Shown: positions 1-8,884 of the stretch, piece after piece
Layout of the letters: each line of letters opens with the position of its first letter
Numbering within the stretch: position 1 is the first letter of the stretch
The notes under the pieces: generated by a model
The model's database searches: none
The model's input: the letters and a program-made list of their open reading frames with translations, nothing else
What the model was told of the DNA's origin: nothing
Position numbers and translations under genes: made by a program
Source: Bacteroidales bacterium
Lineage (GTDB): Bacteria > Bacteroidota > Bacteroidia > Bacteroidales > VadinHA17
Length of the DNA stretch: 51,959 nt
Direction: 5' to 3'
Assembly: GCA_018056245.1 (NCBI GenBank)
Contig: JAGPFZ010000011.1
Coordinates: forward strand, 1 to 51,959

Positions 1-46
1 CATGGTGGAAAAAATAAAACATCTCGTTAAAATTGAAGAAATTTAA
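1..46 (+). CDS. rpmD: 50S ribosomal protein L30, C-terminal end (partial)
   Basis: The window opens inside a gene. Frame 2 reads MVEKIKHLVKIEEI and then stop, which is the usual L30 C-terminus (MI-KVKHLVKVEE). It lies 21 bases before rplO, as in the bacterial spc operon (rpsE-rpmD-rplO-secY). L30 is a small protein of the large subunit. Only the last 14 residues are visible, so the call rests on the short match and on gene order. Confidence 0.8.
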   Translation, partial: MVEKIKHLVKIEEI

Positions 47-67
47 TGTAAATATTATTTATAAAAT

Positions 68-514
68 ATGAATCTTAGTAACCTAAAACCGGCTAAGGGG
101 TCAGTAAAGAATAAAAAACGACTGGGAAGAGGTCAAGGATCAGGAAGAGGCGGTACCTCTACAAGAGGACATAAGGGAGCCCAACAAAGATCTGGATATG
201 AAAGGAAATTCGGATTTGAAGGCGGTCAGATGCCACTCCAGAGAAGAGTTCCTAAATTCGGCTTTAAAAATATAAATAGAGTTGAATATAAGGCTGTCAA
301 CATTGGCTCACTTCAAAATCTGGCAGAAAAACTCAATGTCGAAAAAATTGATATCCCATTGCTGATTTCTGCTGGATTGGTTTCAAAAAATGCACGTGTT
401 AAAATTCTGGGTAAAGGCGAACTTAATAGAAAACTCGAAGTACATGCACATGCATTCAGTAAAAGAGCCATTGAAGCCATTGAAGCAAATAACGGAACGG
501 CCGTAAAATTATAA
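68..514 (+). CDS. rplO: 50S ribosomal protein L15
   Basis: 148 residues, the normal length. The N-terminal third has the family's glycine/arginine-rich extension (RGQGSGRGGTSTRGHKG, about residues 21-37) that threads into 23S rRNA, followed by the GFEGGQMPLQRRVPKFGF signature near residue 50. The globular C-terminal half binds the central protuberance region. It sits between rpmD and secY, six bases before secY, so the two are co-transcribed and probably translationally coupled. No Shine-Dalgarno is visible; the leader is A/T-rich, as is usual in Bacteroidota. Confidence 0.97.
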   Translation: MNLSNLKPAKGSVKNKKRLGRGQGSGRGGTSTRGHKGAQQRSGYERKFGFEGGQMPLQRRVPKFGFKNINRVEYKAVNIGSLQNLAEKLNVEKIDIPLLISAGLVSKNARVKILGKGELNRKLEVHAHAFSKRAIEAIEANNGTAVKL

Positions 515-520
515 AACCGG

Positions 521-1849
521 ATGAAATTTATACAAACTATAAAAAATATCTTTAAGATTGAAGACCTCCGGGCAAGATTGTTTTATACTCTCGGTATAAT
601 TGCAATCTACAGGCTTGGTAAATATGTAACGCTCCCCGGAATCGACCCTTCACAGCTTCAAGGACTTAGGAATCAGACAGCTACGGGCATTATGGGGCTA
701 CTCGATATGTTTTCTGGCGGAGCATTTTCACAGGCTTCTATCTTTGCTCTGGGCATTATGCCTTACATATCGGCTTCAATCGTTATACAATTGCTTGGAA
801 TAATTATCCCTTATTTCCAGAAACTTCAGAAAGAGGGAGAAAGCGGCAGAAGGAAGCTAAACCAGTACACACGTTACCTTACAGTTATTATATTAATTCT
901 ACAGGCTCCAACATATCTTTACAACCTGCACGTTCAGCTTCCGGCATCAGCTTTTGTTATGTCGGGTACTTTTTTTACGGTTTCCTCGGTAATAATCCTT
1001 ACTGCAGGAACAATATTCGTTATGTGGCTCGGTGAAAAAATTACCGATAAAGGCATAGGTAATGGAATATCTCTTATAATAATGATAGGTATTGTAGCAC
1101 GCTTACCTGAGAACTTTATATTCGAAGCCGGCACACGTATAAATGGCGCCGGCGGCGCTATCGCACTTGTTGTCGAACTGGTATTACTTTTTGTTGTTAT
1201 CCTGTTTGCAATACTTCTCGTCCAGGGAACACGTCGTATACCTGTCCAGTATGCTCGCCGTATCATAGGAAACAAACAATACGGTGGAGTACGTCAGTAT
1301 ATACCTCTTAAAGTCAATGCAGCAGGAGTTATGCCAATTATCTTTGCTCAGGCAATAATGATGCTACCGATTATCATTGCCGGATACTCAAACTCATCTT
1401 CAGGCTTTGTTATGGCATTCTCAGATATGTACGGCTTCTGGTATAATTTTGTTAATGGATTATTGATTATATTGTTTACATATTTCTATACTGCAATTAC
1501 GATTAACCCTGTTCAGATTGCCGAGGATATGAAAAAGAACGGAGGATTTATTCCAGGTATTAAACCGGGAAGAAAAACAGTTGAATTTATTGACAGTATT
1601 ATGTCAAAAATTACTCTACCAGGCTCAATATTTCTTGCAATTATTGCTATACTGCCTGCAATTGCAGTTAAAATGGGAGTTTCCCAGCAGTTTGCCCAGT
1701 TCTATGGAGGCACTTCCCTCCTTATCCTTGTCGGCGTAGTACTTGATACACTTCAGCAAATTGAAAGTCACTTGCTTATGAGACATTATGACGGACTGAT
1801 GAAATCGGGACGCGTTAAAGGTAGAACTGGCGCAGTGGCAGCATATTAA
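521..1849 (+). CDS. secY: Preprotein translocase subunit SecY
   Basis: 442 residues with ten hydrophobic segments. It is the channel subunit of the SecYEG translocon in the inner membrane. Diagnostic stretches are the N-terminal plug region (GLLDMFSGGAFSQASIFALG, about 63-82), the QLLGIIIP segment, the cytosolic loop RRIPVQYARR (about 238-247) and the C-terminal loop FIPGIKPGRKT that contacts SecA and the ribosome. Position after rplO and before map is the standard spc operon end. Unlike in many other bacteria, no adk lies between secY and map. Confidence 0.98.
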   Translation: MKFIQTIKNIFKIEDLRARLFYTLGIIAIYRLGKYVTLPGIDPSQLQGLRNQTATGIMGLLDMFSGGAFSQASIFALGIMPYISASIVIQLLGIIIPYFQKLQKEGESGRRKLNQYTRYLTVIILILQAPTYLYNLHVQLPASAFVMSGTFFTVSSVIILTAGTIFVMWLGEKITDKGIGNGISLIIMIGIVARLPENFIFEAGTRINGAGGAIALVVELVLLFVVILFAILLVQGTRRIPVQYARRIIGNKQYGGVRQYIPLKVNAAGVMPIIFAQAIMMLPIIIAGYSNSSSGFVMAFSDMYGFWYNFVNGLLIILFTYFYTAITINPVQIAEDMKKNGGFIPGIKPGRKTVEFIDSIMSKITLPGSIFLAIIAILPAIAVKMGVSQQFAQFYGGTSLLILVGVVLDTLQQIESHLLMRHYDGLMKSGRVKGRTGAVAAY

Positions 1850-1867
1850 TTCAAATACATTTTTTCG

Positions 1868-2656
1868 ATGTTAAAAAGCCGGACAAAGGAAGAAATAGAA
1901 CTACTGAGAGAAAGCAATATTCTTGTTTCGATGACGCTGGCAGAAATCGCAAAGCATATCGCTCCAGGAATTACTACTGCCGCCCTTAATAATATTGCGG
2001 AAGAGTATATCCTTGACCATGGAGCATTGCCTGCTTTTAAGGGTTATAACGGATTCCCCGCTGCAATCTGTACGTCGGTAAATGAAGAAATAGTCCACGG
2101 TATACCTTCTGAATATGTTCTGAAGGAGGGAGATATAGTATCAATTGACTGCGGAGTAGTTCTTAACGGATATTATGGTGACAGTGCCTTCACATTTGCC
2201 GTAGGCGAGATTAGCAGCGAAGTAAGAAGGCTACTCGATTATACAAGGGAATCACTTGAGGAAGGAGCAAAAGAAGCAATTGCGGGAAACCGACTGGGAG
2301 ATATCTCATTTGCCGTTCAGTCGAAAGCTGAAAGCGCAGGTTTTTCAGTTGTAAGAGAACTGGTTGGCCATGGATTGGGAGCAAGGCTCCATGAACCACC
2401 TGAAGTACCCAACTTCGGTAAAAGAGGTACAGGGCATAAACTCCCACAAGGACTGGTTATTTGCATCGAACCAATGATAAATATGGGAAGGAAAGAAACA
2501 TTTCAAAAAAATGACGGATGGACAGTTGTAACAGCCGACGGAAAACCTTCAGCTCACTTTGAATATGCTGTTGCTGTGGGACAGGGGAAAGCTGATGTTT
2601 TAACAACTTTCAGATTTATTGATGAAGTGTTAAGTAAAAAAGAATTCTATGGCTAA
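1868..2656 (+). CDS. map: Type I methionine aminopeptidase
   Basis: 262 residues. It removes the initiator Met from nascent proteins using two divalent metals. All five metal ligands are present: D94 (SIDCG), D105 (YYGDSAFTF), H168 (LVGHGLG), E201 (CIEPM) and E232 (HFEYAV). The substrate-side histidine H77 (EIVHGIP) is also there. There is no N-terminal zinc-finger extension, so this is the short type Ia form. The gene overlaps infA by 8 bases, which suggests coupled translation. Both are part of the ribosomal protein operon. Confidence 0.97.
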   Translation: MLKSRTKEEIELLRESNILVSMTLAEIAKHIAPGITTAALNNIAEEYILDHGALPAFKGYNGFPAAICTSVNEEIVHGIPSEYVLKEGDIVSIDCGVVLNGYYGDSAFTFAVGEISSEVRRLLDYTRESLEEGAKEAIAGNRLGDISFAVQSKAESAGFSVVRELVGHGLGARLHEPPEVPNFGKRGTGHKLPQGLVICIEPMINMGRKETFQKNDGWTVVTADGKPSAHFEYAVAVGQGKADVLTTFRFIDEVLSKKEFYG

Positions 2657-2867
2657 ACAACCTCCAATTGAACAGGATGGAACAATAACTGAAGCTCTCT
2701 CAAATGCCATGTTCAGAGTTGAACTTGAAAACGGACATATCATTACTGCCCATATATCAGGCAAAATGCGAATGAATTATATTAAAATATTGCCGGGTGA
2801 TAAGGTAAGAGTCGAAATGTCACCTTACGACCTGACAAAAGGTAGAATAACATTCAGATATAAATAA
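2649..2867 (+). CDS. infA: Translation initiation factor IF-1
   Basis: 72 residues, exactly the usual length. It is a single S1-like OB fold. [20 protein letters not shown] matches the family start (MAKxxxIExDGxVxEALPNA), followed by [20 protein letters not shown] and the [18 protein letters not shown] signature. IF-1 blocks the ribosomal A site during initiation. It overlaps the end of map and is followed 8 bases later by rpmJ. Confidence 0.98.
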   Translation: MAKQPPIEQDGTITEALSNAMFRVELENGHIITAHISGKMRMNYIKILPGDKVRVEMSPYDLTKGRITFRYK

Positions 2868-2875
2868 ATTATTAT

Positions 2876-2992
2876 ATGAAAGTAAAAGCATCTGTAAAAA
2901 AGCGTAGCGCCGACTGCAAAATAGTGAGAAGAAAAGGCCGCGTTTATGTTATTAACAAAAAAAATCCTAGATTTAAACAACGTCAGGGATAA
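2876..2992 (+). CDS. rpmJ: 50S ribosomal protein L36
   Basis: A 38-residue ORF starting [20 protein letters not shown] and ending [10 protein letters not shown]. This is the standard L36 (MKVRASVKKxCxxCKxxRRxGxxxVIxxNPxxKQRQG). The first zinc ligand position reads RSADC, so only one of the usual first Cys pair is present, and the later Cys/His ligands are replaced too. It is therefore the zinc-independent (C-minus) form. It lies between infA and rpsM, as expected. Confidence 0.95.
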   Translation: MKVKASVKKRSADCKIVRRKGRVYVINKKNPRFKQRQG

Positions 2993-3025
2993 TTTACTAA
3001 CTTTGCAAACCATTTTTAGAACTAT

Positions 3026-3403
3026 ATGGCACGAATTGTAGGAGTAGACTTACCTAAGAATAAAAGAGGCGAAATAGCTCTCACCTATATTTATGGTGTT
3101 GGCCGCAGTACTGCACGCAAAGTCCTTGCCCAGGCAGGCATTGATAAGGATATCAAAGTACAGGACTGGAACGATGAACAAATTACAGCAATAAGGAAAA
3201 TTCTTAGCGAAAATTATAAACTGGAAGGCGAACTTCGTTCAGAAATGCAGCTTAACATCAAACGTTTGATCGATATCGGATCCTATAGAGGAATGAGACA
3301 TCGACTCGGACTTCCGGTCAGAGGACAAAGAACAAAAAATAATGCAAGAACACGCAAAGGCCGGAAAAAAACTGTTGCAAACAAGAAAAAGGCTACTAAA
3401 TAA
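3026..3403 (+). CDS. rpsM: 30S ribosomal protein S13
   Basis: 125 residues. It starts [20 protein letters not shown] and has the helix-hairpin-helix-like [14 protein letters not shown], the [20 protein letters not shown] signature near residue 88, and a lysine-rich C-terminal tail that reaches the tRNA sites. First gene of the alpha-operon segment rpsM-rpsK-rpsD-rpoA-rplQ. In many bacteria this operon is repressed by S4, but I see no recognisable S4 leader here. Confidence 0.98.
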   Translation: MARIVGVDLPKNKRGEIALTYIYGVGRSTARKVLAQAGIDKDIKVQDWNDEQITAIRKILSENYKLEGELRSEMQLNIKRLIDIGSYRGMRHRLGLPVRGQRTKNNARTRKGRKKTVANKKKATK

Positions 3404-3411
3404 TATTGATT

Positions 3412-3801
3412 ATGGCGAAGAAAACCGGAGCATCAAAGAAAAAAGTCGTACGAATTGAACCTGCCGGACAGGTACATATACATTCATCGTTCAATAATAT
3501 TATAGTTACAATGACAAATAATTCCGGACAGGTTATTTCGTGGTCATCCGCCGGCAAAATGGGCTTCAAGGGGTCGAAGAAAAATACACCTTATGCTGCC
3601 CAAATGGCAGCTGAAGACTGTAGTAAAGTTGCATATGACCTGGGCTTAAGAAGAGTGAAAGTTTTTGTTAAAGGACCCGGCGCAGGCCGTGAATCGGCAA
3701 TAAGATCAATTGCAAATACAGGCATTGAAGTGACAGAAATAGTTGATGTTACACCATTGCCTCATAATGGCTGCCGCCCACCAGGAAGAAGAAGAGTTTA
3801 A
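3412..3801 (+). CDS. rpsK: 30S ribosomal protein S11
   Basis: 129 residues from the ATG chosen here ([11 protein letters not shown]). An upstream in-frame TTG would add only two residues and is unlikely. Core motifs are [15 protein letters not shown], the [19 protein letters not shown] stretch, and the C-terminal [17 protein letters not shown], which is nearly invariant. S11 lines the platform of the 30S subunit near the E site. The start is 9 bases after the rpsM stop. Confidence 0.98.
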   Translation: MAKKTGASKKKVVRIEPAGQVHIHSSFNNIIVTMTNNSGQVISWSSAGKMGFKGSKKNTPYAAQMAAEDCSKVAYDLGLRRVKVFVKGPGAGRESAIRSIANTGIEVTEIVDVTPLPHNGCRPPGRRRV

Positions 3802-3841
3802 TAAAACTTTGAAAATGTCTAAATTAAATTAATTATAGTCA

Positions 3842-4450
3842 ATGGCCAGATATATAGGACCAAGATCCAAAATAGCAAGAAAATTCGGTGAACCTGTTTT
3901 TGGACCCGATAAATATCTTGATAGAAAAAATTTTCCGCCCGGACAACACGGTATTAACAGGAAGAGAAAAAAGACTTCCGAATACGGTATGCAGCTAAGG
4001 GAAAAAGTAAAAGTAAAATATATCTATGGCGTTCTTGAACGAGAATTCCAGAATACCTTCGAACTGGCTTCAAGCAGTAAGGGAGTAAAAGGTGAAGTAC
4101 TTCTTCAACTTCTCGAATCAAGACTCGATAATACCGTGTATCGCCTTGGTATTGCCCCAACAAGAGCCGCTGCACGACAGCTCGTATCACACCGACATAT
4201 TACAGTAAATGGGAATATTGTTAATATACCTTCTTATAAACTTAAACCAGGAGATATTGTAGGCGTGCGCCAAAAATCAAAATCACTCGAGGCAATTATG
4301 AATTCGCTATCCGAAAGACGATTTTCAAAAGTTCCATGGCTTGAATGGGACGACACTCAAATGGCCGGAAAATTTATGTCACTACCCCAGCGTTCAGATA
4401 TCCCCGAGAATATTAATGAACAATTAATCATTGAATTATACTCAAAATAA
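3842..4450 (+). CDS. rpsD: 30S ribosomal protein S4
   Basis: 202 residues. The N-terminal region [20 protein letters not shown] is the Bacteroidota form and lacks the zinc-binding cysteines. An S4 RNA-binding domain follows ([20 protein letters not shown], about 92-111, and [20 protein letters not shown]). S4 starts 16S rRNA folding and in other bacteria represses the alpha operon. It sits in the canonical place between rpsK and rpoA. Confidence 0.98.
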   Translation: MARYIGPRSKIARKFGEPVFGPDKYLDRKNFPPGQHGINRKRKKTSEYGMQLREKVKVKYIYGVLEREFQNTFELASSSKGVKGEVLLQLLESRLDNTVYRLGIAPTRAAARQLVSHRHITVNGNIVNIPSYKLKPGDIVGVRQKSKSLEAIMNSLSERRFSKVPWLEWDDTQMAGKFMSLPQRSDIPENINEQLIIELYSK

Positions 4451-4458
4451 TTAAGCCT

Positions 4459-5451
4459 ATGGCAATCTTATCATTCCAGAAACCGGATAAAGTAATAATG
4501 CTCGAGGCGAATGATAAATTCGGGAAATTTGAATTCCGACCCCTCGAACCAGGATACGGCATAACTGTTGGCAATGCACTCCGCAGAATCCTTCTCTCTT
4601 CAATTGAGGGATATGCAATTACCCTGGTGAAAATTGAAGGCGTTGAACATGAATTTTCTACAATAAAAGGTGTTATTGAAGACGTAACCGATATCATTCT
4701 TAACCTCAAGCAAATAAGATTTAAAAGAAAAATTGAAAACATTGAGACAGAAAAAATAGTATTGAAACTTCAGGGCAAAGAGGTTTTTAAAGCTGGCGAT
4801 CTTAATGCAGTTCTTAATAGCTTCGAAGTCCTTAATCCTGATCTGGTTATTTGCAGAATGGAACCTGATATTAAATTTTCAATCGAACTTACTATCAGCA
4901 AAGGCAGAGGCTATGTTCCTGCTGAAGAAAATGAACCGGAAAATGCAGAGTTCGGAATTATTGCAATAGATTCAATATTCACACCTATAAAAAATGTGAA
5001 GTATTCAGTCGAAAATTACCGTGTCGAACAAAAAACAGACTATGAGAAACTTCTGATTGAAATTGAAACTGACGGTTCTATCCATCCAAAAGATGCATTA
5101 AAAGAAGCTGCAAAAATTCTTATATACCATTTTATGCTCTTTTCTGATGAAAAGATTACTATTGACGCTGATGAAAAACTAACCAGCCAGGAATTTGACG
5201 AGGAAATGCTGCGTATGCGCCAAATTCTTAAAACAAAACTTATCGATCTCGATCTTTCGGTAAGAGCACTCAATTGTCTTAAAGCAGCTGAAGTCGAAAC
5301 ACTCGGCGACCTTGTCAAATATAACAGAAACGATCTACTTAAATTCAGGAATTTTGGCAAGAAATCACTTATAGAGCTTGATGAACTTCTTGAATCCATG
5401 GGCTTTTCTTTTGGAATGGACGTCAGTAAGTACAAGCTTGATATAGATTAA
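4459..5451 (+). CDS. rpoA: DNA-directed RNA polymerase subunit alpha
   Basis: 330 residues, a full-length alpha subunit. The N-terminal domain (about 1-235) has [20 protein letters not shown], the dimerisation and beta-contacting signature. After a short linker the C-terminal domain (about 250-330) has the helix-hairpin-helix region [20 protein letters not shown] and [19 protein letters not shown], used for upstream-DNA and activator contacts. It starts 8 bases after rpsD and is followed by rplQ. Confidence 0.98.
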   Translation: MAILSFQKPDKVIMLEANDKFGKFEFRPLEPGYGITVGNALRRILLSSIEGYAITLVKIEGVEHEFSTIKGVIEDVTDIILNLKQIRFKRKIENIETEKIVLKLQGKEVFKAGDLNAVLNSFEVLNPDLVICRMEPDIKFSIELTISKGRGYVPAEENEPENAEFGIIAIDSIFTPIKNVKYSVENYRVEQKTDYEKLLIEIETDGSIHPKDALKEAAKILIYHFMLFSDEKITIDADEKLTSQEFDEEMLRMRQILKTKLIDLDLSVRALNCLKAAEVETLGDLVKYNRNDLLKFRNFGKKSLIELDELLESMGFSFGMDVSKYKLDID

Positions 5452-5476
5452 TTTGAATTGATAAGAACATTTAACG

Positions 5477-6070
5477 ATGCGACACCAGAGAGTAATTAAT
5501 CATTTAAGCCGGACAAGTTCTCACAGGAAAGCTATGCTTTCAAAACTTGCAACATCCCTTATCATACATAAAAGGATAAGAACAACAACAGCTAAAGCAA
5601 AAGCTCTGCGTACATATGTCGAACCACTGATTACAAAATCAAAGGAAGACTCTACTCACTCGAGAAGAGTAGTCTTTAGTTATCTTCAGAATAAACAGGC
5701 AGTATCTGAACTTTTCAGGGAAATTTCACCAAAAATAGCCGATAGACCAGGCGGTTATACGCGCATCCTTAAAATTGGAAATAGAATTGGAGATAATGCC
5801 GAGATGTGCTTTATTGAACTTGTCGATTTTAACGAAACAATGCTTGCATCTGAAACAAAAACAAAAACCACCGGCAGGAGAAGAAGATCCTCAAGGAAAA
5901 AAAGCACGGTTGAAAAACCTGTTAGCATGACTGAAGGTCAAACTACTGCTGCTCCTCCTTCCGATGAAAAAGAAATTCACGAAGAGAAAGATATTAGTCA
6001 AAATGAATTCAACAGGCCTGAACAAACACACTCTTCACAAGGAAAAGAAAAAGAGCCTGAAAGCCTATAA
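5477..6070 (+). CDS. rplQ: 50S ribosomal protein L17 with long C-terminal tail
   Basis: 197 residues. Residues 1-120 are a normal L17 ([20 protein letters not shown], then [20 protein letters not shown] and [15 protein letters not shown]). Bacterial L17 is commonly about 115-130 residues. Here a tail of about 75 residues follows, first basic ([11 protein letters not shown]) and then acidic and polar, with no predicted fold. Tails of this kind occur in Bacteroidota L17. Last gene of the alpha operon, followed by a terminator hairpin. Confidence 0.96.
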   Translation: MRHQRVINHLSRTSSHRKAMLSKLATSLIIHKRIRTTTAKAKALRTYVEPLITKSKEDSTHSRRVVFSYLQNKQAVSELFREISPKIADRPGGYTRILKIGNRIGDNAEMCFIELVDFNETMLASETKTKTTGRRRRSSRKKSTVEKPVSMTEGQTTAAPPSDEKEIHEEKDISQNEFNRPEQTHSSQGKEKEPESL

Positions 6071-6095
6071 TTATCATATATCTAATAACTTAAAG

Positions 6096-6126
6096 AGTTA
6101 TTAACAATTGTTGATAACTTTTGTTT
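6096..6126 (+). terminator. Intrinsic terminator after rplQ
   Basis: AGTTATTAAC and GTTGATAACT form a 10-bp stem (one U-G pair) with an AATT loop, followed by TTTTGTTT. A second imperfect hairpin (CAGGTTTA / TAGACCTG, 6131-6151) lies just after it, followed by a T-run at 6162-6167. Together they close the ribosomal protein operon and separate it from the RNA gene downstream. Confidence 0.7.
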
Positions 6127-6180
6127 ATATCAGGTTTAAAATATAGACCTGAAAAATTATCTTTTTTAAATTTCTTTTAT

Positions 6181-6188
6181 TACTTTTG
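6181..6188 (+). promoter_or_regulatory. Bacteroidota-type -7 box for the structured RNA
   Basis: TACTTTTG is an exact match to the Bacteroidota -7 consensus TAnnTTTG. No clear TTG/TTTG is seen at -33; that region is only T-rich. Transcription would begin a few bases after the box, around 6193-6195, directly before the first hairpin of the RNA. Confidence 0.55.
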
Positions 6189-6192
6189 ATAC

Positions 6193-6686
6193 ATCAGGCG
6201 AGCGATAAAAGGTTGCTCAAAAGATGTGGAACCATTAAAGAGGTCTTAAATGATTCCCTGAATGGTCCAATCAAACTTCCGAGTTTGCACATCCAAGAGC
6301 CGAAGCCTGAACTAAGCAACATCTATAAGAAGTTGCTGATGTTCAGTAAGTTGTTGAAGCCGGAAACGTTCTTTCAACGACCAGGTCACAGGGCTACAGA
6401 AAAAAGGACTTCGGTCCTCTTAAACCTGTAAACTGCTCCTCCCTCCGGGGTTGAGCAGCGTATGCCTAAATGACGCTTCGTCCCGGAATTCTGCAGTTAG
6501 CAGAAGAAAGGACAGCCTGAAGGTTAAGCCTTAAAAAGCTATACCCGAGGGCTATGGGTTGCCAAAACAGATCGTACGACCTGCAAGGCAGCCGGCCAGA
6601 ATAACAGTAGCCTGACGCCGTGAGCGGCTTCGGCTGCAAACGGTGAATGGGAACTACTCTCAGGAATAGTTCCCATTACTGTTTTT
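6193..6686 (+). ncRNA. Large structured non-coding RNA, class not recognised
   Basis: About 490 nt with no credible ORF but a dense series of local stems. Each is at least 5 bp unless noted: 6200-6206/6212-6218; 6223-6228 closing with 6288-6293 around GGAACCATT/AATGGTCC (6228-6236/6261-6268) and a perfect 6-bp hairpin with a TCCG loop (6272-6287); CTGAAC/GTTCAG with AGCAAC/GTTGCT (6307-6346); 9 bp at 6350-6358/6373-6381; AGGAC-TTCG-GTCCT (6405-6418); CTGCTC/GAGCAG (6433-6458); TTCTGC/GCAGAA (6489-6505); GGTTGCC/GGCAGCC (6557-6593); and CGCCGT/ACGGTG capped by GCGGC-TTCG-GCTGC, with a GA/AA internal loop (6616-6645). It ends in an 11-bp terminator. I looked for the hallmarks of RNase P RNA, tmRNA, SRP RNA, group I and group II introns and common riboswitches and found none. 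It may be an unfamiliar Bacteroidota RNA family. Confidence 0.75.
6646..6686 (+). terminator. Intrinsic terminator of the structured RNA
   Basis: AATGGGAACTA and TAGTTCCCATT form a perfect 11-bp stem with a 10-base loop. ACTG and then five T follow. The T-run is on the plus strand only, which sets the direction of the RNA. Confidence 0.85.
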
Positions 6687-6799
6687 ATACCTTACAATAA
6701 CCTAAACAACTTTATACCAACCTTAACCTTTTACCTTCTCCCTTGTCCTTTTTAACTTAATAATCTTTCTATCTTTATACCTGCTTTAAAAATAAAGAA

Positions 6800-8701
6800 A
6801 TGGCATGGAAAGGCATTAATGAATTTGCCGAGGCACTCGACAAAAAAAGAGAACTAATAAGAGTTACTGAATTTGTAAACCCAATTCTAGAAATAACCGA
6901 ATTTGCCGATAGAAGTGTAAAAAATAACGGCCATGCATTATTATTCGAAAATAACGGTACAAATTTTCCTGTTCTAATTAATGCTTTTGCATCGGATAAA
7001 AGAATAGCAATGGCATGTTCAAGGAAAACTTTCGAGGAAATTCCTGATGAAATAGAAAAAATTCTGGGCAACCTTCTATTACCTCGACAAAATCTTATAG
7101 CAAAGCTTGCAAGTGTCCCTGGTTTAATAAAACTTGCCGGCATAATGCCTTCAAGGCTCCGGCAGAGAGGTAGATGTCAGAGCATTATTCATAGAAACCC
7201 CGACATAGGGATACTGCCGGTTCTGAAATGCTGGCCTCATGACGGTGGGCGTTATATCACACTTCCTATAGTCCATACTTACCATCCCGAAACTCATATG
7301 ACAAATGCAGGAATGTACCGCATGCAAATATTCGACAACAAAACTACAGCAATGCACTGGCAAATGCATAAGACAGGTGCAAACCACTTCGAAGCATGGA
7401 AAAAAGCCGGAAAAATAATGCCGGTATCGGTTGCCCTTGGAGGCGACCCCGTATATACATACGCCGCTACTGCACCATTGCCTGAAAATATTGATGAGTA
7501 TATCCTTGCAGGGTTTTTGAGAATGAAAAATGTCAAAATGGTAAAATGTATCACAAACGATATCTATGTTCCTGAAGATGCTGATTTCGTTATAGAAGGC
7601 TTTATCGATCCTTCGGAACCACCCGTTGTTGAAGGACCATTCGGCGACCATACCGGATTCTATTCACTTGAAGGTTTATATCCAAGGTTTCATATTTCAT
7701 GTATAACCCATTCCAAAAATGCAATCTATCCGGCTACTATAACAGGAATACCCCCTATGGAAGATGTATGGTTTACAAAAACAACCGAAAGAATATTTCT
7801 TAAGCCATTGCAAATGACTATATTACCAGAAATTGAGGACTTGCATCTACCACCTGCAGGCGTGGCTCACAACCTGGCAATAGTAAAAATATGTAAGAAA
7901 TTTCCCGGACAAGGTCTTAAAGTAATAAACTCCATTTTTGGAGCAGGACAGTTGATGTTTACAAAATACCTTATCGTGGTAAGTGGTAACATTGATATAA
8001 GAAATTATGAGATGTTGGCACATCACCTGTTTATGAATGCCAGTTTTGAGAATGATGTTATATTTTGCAAAGGTCCCCTTGATGTTCTCGACCATTCGAG
8101 CGAAACCGAAGCTTGCGGAAACAAAATGGGTATAGATGCAACTGTAAAAATGCAACAGGAGATAAAATATAAAACTGAAGAAATTAATCCGGATTATTAC
8201 AGGGGAAACCTGAATATCATGGTTGACAAAGGACTGATTAAGGGTTTTAAAATAATTTCAGATGGAATGAATATCCCGGTTCTGATAATTTCGATAAAAA
8301 AAATAAACGGAATAACTAATATTGCCAAAGTGAACTCCGTACTTATAGAGACAGAGGCAGGTAAATTTTTCCGACTTATACTTGCTGTCGATGAGGAAGT
8401 TGATTTGAATAATTTTTTTATGGTCGCCTGGTATATCCTGGCAAACTCAAGTCCTATAAGAGATACTTACTATATTTCCGATACATCTATCCTTATTGAC
8501 GGAACTATAAAAACTTTCAGCCCTTCCGGTTTTCCACGCAAATGGCCAAATATTGTCTGCTCCGATGAAAGAACAATAATAGATGTTGACAGAAAGTGGC
8601 ATTGTTGCATACCGGGTGAATTTATACCTTCTCCCTCATTGAAATACAGAGTATTACAACAAGGAAATTCGGCTTCTGTTAATACAGAAAGCCAAAAATG
8701 A
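6800..8701 (+). CDS. UbiD-family prenylated-FMN decarboxylase (probably menaquinone pathway)
   Basis: 633 residues, longer than the roughly 490 of E. coli UbiD, as in the long UbiD homologues of Bacteroidota. Signatures in order are the N-terminal MAWKGINEFAEALDKKRELI with an ALLFEN motif, GMYRMQIFDNKTTAMHWQMH (prFMN/metal region, about 171-190), LGGDPVYTYAATAPLP, and the catalytic block DFVIEGFIDPSEPPVVEGPF followed by GDHTGFYS (about 262-290), which carries the acidic residues of the active site. UbiD enzymes use prFMN made by UbiX, which is not in this window. In this phylum they are usually annotated as menaquinone-biosynthesis decarboxylases; that substrate is inferred. The gene is alone between the RNA and a convergent kinase gene. 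The upstream TATCTTTA is a near match to the -7 consensus. Confidence 0.88.
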   Translation: MAWKGINEFAEALDKKRELIRVTEFVNPILEITEFADRSVKNNGHALLFENNGTNFPVLINAFASDKRIAMACSRKTFEEIPDEIEKILGNLLLPRQNLIAKLASVPGLIKLAGIMPSRLRQRGRCQSIIHRNPDIGILPVLKCWPHDGGRYITLPIVHTYHPETHMTNAGMYRMQIFDNKTTAMHWQMHKTGANHFEAWKKAGKIMPVSVALGGDPVYTYAATAPLPENIDEYILAGFLRMKNVKMVKCITNDIYVPEDADFVIEGFIDPSEPPVVEGPFGDHTGFYSLEGLYPRFHISCITHSKNAIYPATITGIPPMEDVWFTKTTERIFLKPLQMTILPEIEDLHLPPAGVAHNLAIVKICKKFPGQGLKVINSIFGAGQLMFTKYLIVVSGNIDIRNYEMLAHHLFMNASFENDVIFCKGPLDVLDHSSETEACGNKMGIDATVKMQQEIKYKTEEINPDYYRGNLNIMVDKGLIKGFKIISDGMNIPVLIISIKKINGITNIAKVNSVLIETEAGKFFRLILAVDEEVDLNNFFMVAWYILANSSPIRDTYYISDTSILIDGTIKTFSPSGFPRKWPNIVCSDERTIIDVDRKWHCCIPGEFIPSPSLKYRVLQQGNSASVNTESQK

Positions 8702-8884
8702 ACATTTGTGATTTTTTACAATTATTCTGAATAAGTGTATTTTATACATTTATATTGATCTGTAAAAGATATCTACCTATAATTCGATAGCAGAAAACTT
8801 CTCAAGAGAATATATTCTATTTAGAATTAGAATATGAAATGATAATGTATCCGTTATTTACAGAGTTCAGTTTTAAATTTAAGT

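Noticed and set aside
5040-5435. 131-codon antisense ORF within rpoA
   Set aside because: It is a serine/leucine-rich shadow of the rpoA reading frame with no start context or family resemblance.
6186-6431. 81-codon TTG-started ORF inside the structured RNA
   Set aside because: It starts within the -7 box, has no similarity to a protein family I know, and is crossed by strong RNA stems; it is best explained by the non-coding RNA.
6193-6686. Assignment of the RNA as RNase P RNA, tmRNA, SRP RNA or a group II intron
   Set aside because: The GAGGAAAGUC-type and ACAGAA cores of RNase P, the T-arm and tag ORF of tmRNA, the SRP GGAA loop and a domain V hairpin with the AGC triad were not found. 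The fragment AGAAAGGACAGCC is only a weak resemblance to the RNase P core.
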